From the NCBI GenBank assembly GCA_044450785.1, contig JBIOJM010000369.1:1-9788 (forward strand): 9,788 nt of DNA. Reading direction: 5' to 3'. The translations under genes and the position numbers were made by a program. The stretch comes from JBIOJM01 sp044450785. GTDB lineage: Bacteria; Planctomycetota; Planctomycetia; Isosphaerales; Isosphaeraceae. Shown here piece by piece: positions 6,215-9,788 of this stretch. Numbering within the stretch: position 1 is the stretch's first letter; the number at the start of each line of letters is the position of its first letter. Under the pieces are notes generated by a model. The model saw only the letters and a program-made list of their open reading frames with translations. It had not been told where the DNA came from and did not search any database.

Positions 6215-8137
6215 ATGGAGGACAAGCCGTCGTCTGATCTCATCCCTTCCCACCCGCTGCGTTGGTTTCCCGAGTTCTGGGAGCTGGGCCGCAGGCGGCT
6301 CCATTCGCAGGCGCGGCTGCTGGGGCTGGCGCTGGGCGTGGGCGTCATTGCAGGTCTCGGGGCTATCGTCTTCTACGCGGCGTGCGAGCTCGTGGTCCAC
6401 TATGCCCTCGATGGCCTGGCCGGCTACCGTCCCCAGCACCCGGGCGGGGAGCCCTCGCTGTGGTCGGAAACGGCGCAGGCGTTCCGGCCGTGGTTGCTGC
6501 TGCTCGTTCCCACGGTGGGCGGGATTCTGAGCGGGCTTCTCGTCTTCACCGTGGCCCCCGAGGCGGAAGGACACGGCACCGACGCGGCCATCGCGGCCTA
6601 CCACTACCACCAGGGCCAGATCCGCCCACGCGTGCCGCTGGTCAAGATCGTAGCCAGCGCCCTGACCATCGGCTCGGGCGGCTCGGGTGGCCGAGAAGGC
6701 CCAATCGCCCAGATCGGCGCGGGCTTCGGGTCATTCCTGGGCAACGTGCTGGGCTTGCGTCCGGCGGAGCGGCGCATCCTGATGGCGGGGGGCATGGGAG
6801 CAGGCGTCGCCGCCATCTTCCGGGCGCCCTTGGCCGGGGCGCTGTTCGCCGCCGAGGTCCTCTACCGCTCCCCGGACTTCGAGTCCGAGGTAATCATGCC
6901 GGCCGCCCTGGCCAGCATCACGGCCTACTGCACCTTCGGCCTGGCCTTCGGCTGGGCCCCGCTCTTTTCGATCCCGCCCGAGACCCTCAACCTCCTCACG
7001 TTTACCAATCCCTGGCAGTTGGGGTCTTACCTGCTCTTGGCTGTCTTTGTGGTGGTGCTGGCGATGGTCTACACGCGGACCTTCTATGGGTTGACGCACC
7101 TGTTTCACCAGTTGCGGCTGCGGCCCCACGTGAAGCCTGCCATCGGGGCTTTCCTGAGCGGGGCGCTGGGCCTGGTCCTTTTTTACGTGCTCGGCGGCGA
7201 GCCACGGGTGCTCGCCGTGCTCTCCTTCGGCTACGGCATCCTCCAGGACTCCATGACCGTATCCCCCGCTGGGGAGTCGAGTCTCTTCCTCGCCCTGACT
7301 CTACTGGCCGTTGCCCTGGGTAAGATCCTGACCACCGGGCTGACCATCGGCAGCGGGGGATCGGGCGGCGTCTTCGGCCCCTCGATGGTCATCGGCGGGT
7401 GCGGCGGCGGGGCGCTGGGGATCCTCCTCCATCGGCTCTGGCCTGCGCTGGTCCCCCATCCGGCCACCTTCGTCATTGTGGGGATGGCCGGTTTCTTCGC
7501 CGCGGCTGCCAAGACGCCGTTCTCGACGCTGGTGATCGTCAGCGAGATGACGGGCAACTACAACCTGCTCTTGCCGACGCTCTGGGTCTGCGCCCTGGCC
7601 TTCCTCCTCTCGGATGAACAGTCGATCTACAGCTCGCAGGTTGAGAGTCGGTCCCGCTCCCCCGCCCACCAAGGCGACTACGTCCGGACGGTGCTAGCCC
7701 ATCTCCGCGTCGCCCAGTTCATGACGCCACGGCAGGAGATACCCGTCCTCCATCCAGGCGATCGGCTACCGGAGGTCGTTGAGAAGCTCAGTAAGAATCC
7801 CCACGCCCTGCCGGTGGTTGATGCCGAGGACCGCATGCTGGGCGTCGTGACTTTGCAGGAATTGGTCCTTGCTTCACGGTCTCCGGATCTGCTCCCCTTG
7901 ATCGTCGCGACGGATCTAATGCGCGGCGGGGTGACACCCCTCAAACCCGACGACCGCCTGGATCGGGCCATGGAGCTGTTCGTGGAGAACGATCTCTTGG
8001 CATTGCCCGTCGTCGATGGTACGCCCGAGGGGCGGCTCGTCGGAATCGTCAAGCGCGCCGACGTTTCGAGCGCGTACTTGCGTCATATTTCGGGCGCGGC
8101 TGCTCTCGCGAGTGGTCCAGCCCCAGTCCGCGTGTAG
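6215..8137 (+). CDS. ClC-family chloride channel / H+-Cl- antiporter with two C-terminal CBS domains
   Basis: A 640-aa inner-membrane anion transporter. The ClC core spans about residues 35-470. Motifs: GHGTD at 119-123, where the textbook GSGIP motif is expected; GSGGSGGREGP at 153-163 carrying the external gating glutamate (E161); IFRAPLAGALFAAEVLYR at 201-218; and GSGGSGGVFGPSMVIGG at 379-395. The linker QSIYSSQVESRSRSPAH (469-485) is the usual junction to the regulatory part. Two CBS domains follow, about 499-552 (VAQFMTPRQEIPVL, then ALPVVDAEDRMLGVVTLQEL) and 563-620 (TDLMRGGVTPLKPDDRLDRA, then LALPVVDGT and LVGIVKRADV), and may bind adenine nucleotides. GSGGSGG at equivalent places in both halves reflects the family's inverted internal duplication. 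The ATG at 6215 is preceded by AGAAGG with 8 nt spacing and follows a good promoter; the open frame to a TTG at 6125 would overlap that promoter. Whether it is a channel or an exchanger is not settled. Confidence 0.93.
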   Translation: MEDKPSSDLIPSHPLRWFPEFWELGRRRLHSQARLLGLALGVGVIAGLGAIVFYAACELVVHYALDGLAGYRPQHPGGEPSLWSETAQAFRPWLLLLVPTVGGILSGLLVFTVAPEAEGHGTDAAIAAYHYHQGQIRPRVPLVKIVASALTIGSGGSGGREGPIAQIGAGFGSFLGNVLGLRPAERRILMAGGMGAGVAAIFRAPLAGALFAAEVLYRSPDFESEVIMPAALASITAYCTFGLAFGWAPLFSIPPETLNLLTFTNPWQLGSYLLLAVFVVVLAMVYTRTFYGLTHLFHQLRLRPHVKPAIGAFLSGALGLVLFYVLGGEPRVLAVLSFGYGILQDSMTVSPAGESSLFLALTLLAVALGKILTTGLTIGSGGSGGVFGPSMVIGGCGGGALGILLHRLWPALVPHPATFVIVGMAGFFAAAAKTPFSTLVIVSEMTGNYNLLLPTLWVCALAFLLSDEQSIYSSQVESRSRSPAHQGDYVRTVLAHLRVAQFMTPRQEIPVLHPGDRLPEVVEKLSKNPHALPVVDAEDRMLGVVTLQELVLASRSPDLLPLIVATDLMRGGVTPLKPDDRLDRAMELFVENDLLALPVVDGTPEGRLVGIVKRADVSSAYLRHISGAAALASGPAPVRV

Positions 8138-8193
8138 GGAACCGGAACAAACCGGGCGCCGGTCTTCCGCTCGAAGGCAAGACGCAGCGCGCC

Positions 8194-8220
8194 TTACCAC
8201 GCAGACGGCGCCGTGGGTAA
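8194..8220 (+). other. Bulged hairpin between the ClC and MgtE-like genes
   Basis: TTACCACG (8194-8201) can pair with CGTGGGTAA (8212-8220) with one bulged base and a loop of about 10 nt. No T-run follows, so it is not a classical intrinsic terminator. Nothing else was recognised in the 252 bases between 8138 and 8389; in particular no convincing Mg2+ riboswitch core. Confidence 0.25.
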
Positions 8221-8756
8221 TGGACGATCAGTCCCATTGATGGCATTGGTGGGAGAATCGCATCCCGAGGGTGTCCAAGCCCTGGATGCAATCGCGTTTC
8301 TGCACCCGGCCCGCCGGGATACGATCAGTCGGTATCTGAGTCCGGCTGACCAGATTGTCCGGAGGAACGCCCATGAAGGAGACGGTATTGTGGCGACGTC
8401 GCTGACGAAGGTCGAGTTGAATGATCCGGTGTCCCGGCACCTCCACCAGGATTTCGCACGGATCCGCGTGAGCCAGACGGTGAGTGAGGCGCTCGACGGC
8501 CTGCGCCGGCACCCTCCGCAGGGGCGGATCCTGTACCTCTACGTCGTGGACGACCAAGGTCGACTGGAAGGTGTGGTGCCGATGCGTCGCCTGCTGCTCG
8601 GGTCGCCGGAACATCCAGTGGCCGAGATCATGGTGCGCCAGGTGATCGCCCTGGTGGGCGCCTTTCGCCGCCGCTTCCCGTGGCTCGGCTGCAACATCGC
8701 CGCGGGCATCCTGGCGGCGTTCCTCTGCAGTGCCTACAAGGACGAGTTAGACCATA

Positions 8757-8781
8757 ATGCCGACTTCCGGATTATGCCGAC
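8757..8781 (+). repeat. Direct repeat of ATGCCGAC at 17-bp spacing
   Basis: The octamer occurs at 8757-8764 and 8774-8781, embedded in ATAATGCCGAC and ATTATGCCGAC (8754-8764 read with one shift, 8771-8781), and again at 8946-8953. Repeated short motifs of this kind are common at the ends of elements moved by tyrosine recombinases or transposases, where the enzyme binds more than once. Confidence 0.45.
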
Positions 8782-8869
8782 GGGGACCCTGATGACCTGG
8801 TTCTTTGGGAGGATTCCCGGGCTTTTGGGTTCGCCCCGCGCCAAGCCGACGCGGAATAATCCGGACGTC
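8762..8869. mobile_element. Inverted-repeat pair, possible MITE-like or recombinase-element remnant
   Basis: GACTTCCGGATTATGCCG (8762-8779) and CGGAATAATCCGGACGTC (8852-8869) are inverted copies with 16 of 18 positions pairing, separated by 72 nt. No transposase ORF lies between them. The left copy begins about 10 bases after the point where MgtE homology stops, so this may be the scar or the ends of a small non-autonomous element that truncated the gene. A large RNA hairpin is the alternative reading. No target-site duplication was identified with confidence. Confidence 0.4.
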
Positions 8870-8913
8870 CCTTCCTTTGGGGGGCATTCTATCACCCAGA
8901 AAGGAGAGGGCCT

Positions 8914-8979
8914 GTGATCGAGCCGCACTGTCCAGATGTATTGCTATGCCGACCTGTGGCTGAAGTAAGAAGGCATTGA
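8914..8979 (+). other. Tiny ORF (21 aa) with a good ribosome site, probably a gene remnant
   Basis: A GTG at 8914 overlaps the stop of the MgtE-like relic (GTGA) and is preceded by AAGGAG with 7 nt spacing, but the frame ends after 21 codons. The peptide (starting MIEPHCPDVLL) is not recognised. The strong ribosome site suggests the 5' end of a former coupled gene. From here to 9108 nothing else is supported. Confidence 0.2.
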
Positions 8980-9108
8980 GATAGCAGCGGGACAAAATCC
9001 AGCGGTCGATGTGACCGACGCGCGCTGGCCCGATTTGGTCCGAATGCAATTCGTCGGGGCGACAAGTGGGCGGCACGCAACGGCTGCGCTTTTCGGGAGC
9101 AAGATAGC

Positions 9109-9788
9109 ATGAGAGTCGCTATCAATGGTGCGGGCATCGCCGGCACCGCCTCGGCCTATTGGCTCCATCGCAGCGGCCATGAGGTCGTGCTGATCGAAAA
9201 AGCCCATCAGTTTCGCATAGGCGGATTTGCTGTTGATTTCTGGGGCGTGGGCTACACGGTTGCGGAACGGATGGGCATTCTGCCGGAGGTGCGAGAGCAC
9301 GGGTACGCGATTCAGGAACTGCGGATTGTCGATGAGCGCGGGCGAAAGGTGGGTGGGTTCTCCACCGATACTCTTCGCCGAAGAATGAAGGACCGCTTCA
9401 CGACCGTGCCGCGCGGCGATCTTGCTGCGGCGATATTCCGGACCATTGAAAATCGTATCGAAACGCTTTTCGGTAATAGCATATCGGCCATCGACGAACG
9501 CGCAACCGGCGTGCTTGTTTCCTTCGAGCACGGTGCCCCGCGCGAGTTCGACCTCGTGATTGGCGCCGACGGGTTGCATTCAAGCGTGCGCGACCTCGTC
9601 TTCGGGCCCGAACGTCAATTCGAGAGGCAACTCGGATACCGCGTCGCCGTCTTCGTGGTCTATGGCTACCAGCCACGCGCCGAACTGGTTTCCGTCACCA
9701 CCCCGCGCCCCGGCCGCCCGGGCGGCCGCGTTTCTCTACGCGGCGACCGGACGATGTTTTCCTTCCTCTTCGTCAGCGAGAGGATGAC
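9109..9788 (+). CDS. FAD-dependent monooxygenase (PHBH/TetX-like), partial (C-terminus beyond window)
   Basis: The first 226 residues of a group A flavoprotein hydroxylase, which would use NAD(P)H and O2 to hydroxylate an organic substrate in the cytoplasm. The Rossmann FAD motif is NGAGIAG at residues 6-12, with the ribose-binding acid E30 at the end of the second strand (VVLIEK). PRGDLAAAI at 101-109 matches the conserved R..L element, and FDLVIGADGLHSSVR at 147-161 is the second FAD/NAD(P)H-binding GD motif. The closest style I recall is the group of small proteins beginning MRVAINGAGIAG with FWGVGY..AERMG, usually annotated FAD-dependent monooxygenase or oxidoreductase; substrates vary. 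The ATG at 9109 has GGGAG 9 nt upstream (9095-9099). The gap to the upstream relic is about 190 nt, so it probably has its own promoter, which I could not identify. The substrate-binding part is largely outside the window. Confidence 0.88.
   Translation, partial: MRVAINGAGIAGTASAYWLHRSGHEVVLIEKAHQFRIGGFAVDFWGVGYTVAERMGILPEVREHGYAIQELRIVDERGRKVGGFSTDTLRRRMKDRFTTVPRGDLAAAIFRTIENRIETLFGNSISAIDERATGVLVSFEHGAPREFDLVIGADGLHSSVRDLVFGPERQFERQLGYRVAVFVVYGYQPRAELVSVTTPRPGRPGGRVSLRGDRTMFSFLFVSERM

Larger units (their letters stand above)
8390..8917 (+). pseudogene. mgtE: MgtE-family Mg2+ transporter with CBS domain, internally deleted and C-terminally truncated
   Basis: A 175-aa relic. Residues about 13-80 resemble the first CBS repeat of MgtE-type transporters (QTVSEALDGLRRHPPQGRIL, then YVVDDQGRLEGVVPMRRLLL, then VAEIMVRQVIAL). 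At about residue 90 this jumps directly to AFRRRFPWLGCNIAAGILAA, the start of the MgtE membrane domain. From memory of the family, the second CBS half and a linker (roughly 70-90 aa) normally lie between them, so an in-frame internal deletion is inferred. The membrane homology ends near residue 120 (YKDELD); the rest matches nothing I know and runs into an inverted repeat. Four to five membrane helices are missing, so transport is very unlikely. The start is a GTG at 8390 with AAGGAG 8 nt upstream; the frame is open further up to 8213 without clear homology. Same strand as clc, 252 nt downstream. A functional short CBS protein is possible but less likely. Confidence 0.7.

Noticed and set aside
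5875..6237. Plus-strand 120-aa ORF overlapping the ClC start
   Set aside because: No recognised domain or ribosome site, overlaps a promoter and the start of a certain gene; probably chance in an AT-richer gap.
8141..8168. Possible intrinsic terminator after the ClC gene (GGAACCGG pairing with CCGGTCTTCC)
   Set aside because: The stem is bulged and no T-run follows.
8213..8389. MgtE-like start at the GTG at 8213, giving 234 aa
   Set aside because: The added 59 residues show no MgtE or CBS homology, whereas the GTG at 8390 has AAGGAG at good spacing; the longer form cannot be fully excluded.
8138..8389. Mg2+ riboswitch (M-box) before the MgtE-like gene
   Set aside because: Only a bulged hairpin was seen; none of the conserved core could be matched by eye.
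8944..9579. Minus-strand 211-aa ORF opposite the FAD monooxygenase
   Set aside because: Antisense to a frame with clear FAD-binding motifs; its own translation shows no domain.

Overview
The window is a high-GC bacterial chromosome segment with two diverging halves around an AT-richer gap of roughly 0.8-0.9 kb. The left half (about 1-5271) is a minus-strand operon for a membrane-bound, complex I-like / group 4 hydrogenase-like (Hyf/Hyc/Ehr type) ion-pumping complex. The right half (about 6215-9788) is on the plus strand and holds a ClC-family anion transporter, a damaged MgtE-family Mg2+ transporter gene, and the first two thirds of an FAD-dependent monooxygenase. No rRNA, tRNA or CRISPR array was seen.

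Left half, in transcription order: (i) 5271-4573, a fusion of an excisionase/MerR-like DNA-binding domain with a PTS EIIA(Ntr)-like domain that keeps its phosphorylatable His; (ii) 4563-2563, a first HyfB-like antiporter-type subunit; (iii) 2566-587, a second HyfB-like paralogue, overlapping the first by ATGA; (iv) 576 to beyond base 1, a HyfC/HycD (NuoH-like) membrane subunit cut by the window edge. Gaps are 9 nt or less, or overlaps, so one transcript and coupled translation are likely. The peripheral subunits that would show whether this is a true [NiFe] hydrogenase or an Ehr-type complex without hydrogenase chemistry must lie to the left of base 1. The two antiporter-like subunits differ in charge at the conserved terminal proton-channel position (Lys in one, Glu in the other), which suggests specialised, non-redundant pumping modules.

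Middle (5272-6214): no recognised gene. It holds a possible small exported or lipoprotein-like ORF on the minus strand, a perfect 12-bp palindrome, and a good sigma70-like promoter (TTGACA-N17-GATAAC) placed to drive the ClC gene.

Right half: the 640-aa ClC protein has an intact gating Glu and two C-terminal CBS domains. The MgtE-like gene after it appears to be a relic: its first CBS repeat is joined directly to the start of the membrane domain, and the membrane domain then stops within a few bases of an 18-bp imperfect inverted-repeat pair that looks like the scar or the ends of a small mobile element. The last gene is a PHBH-like FAD monooxygenase.

Taxon: the GC content, the fused HTH-EIIA regulator (an architecture I recall from Chlamydiae ptsN_2 annotations) and the style of the MgtE/CBS protein fit a planctomycete or other PVC bacterium. 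This is an inference from remembered family features, not a database result.
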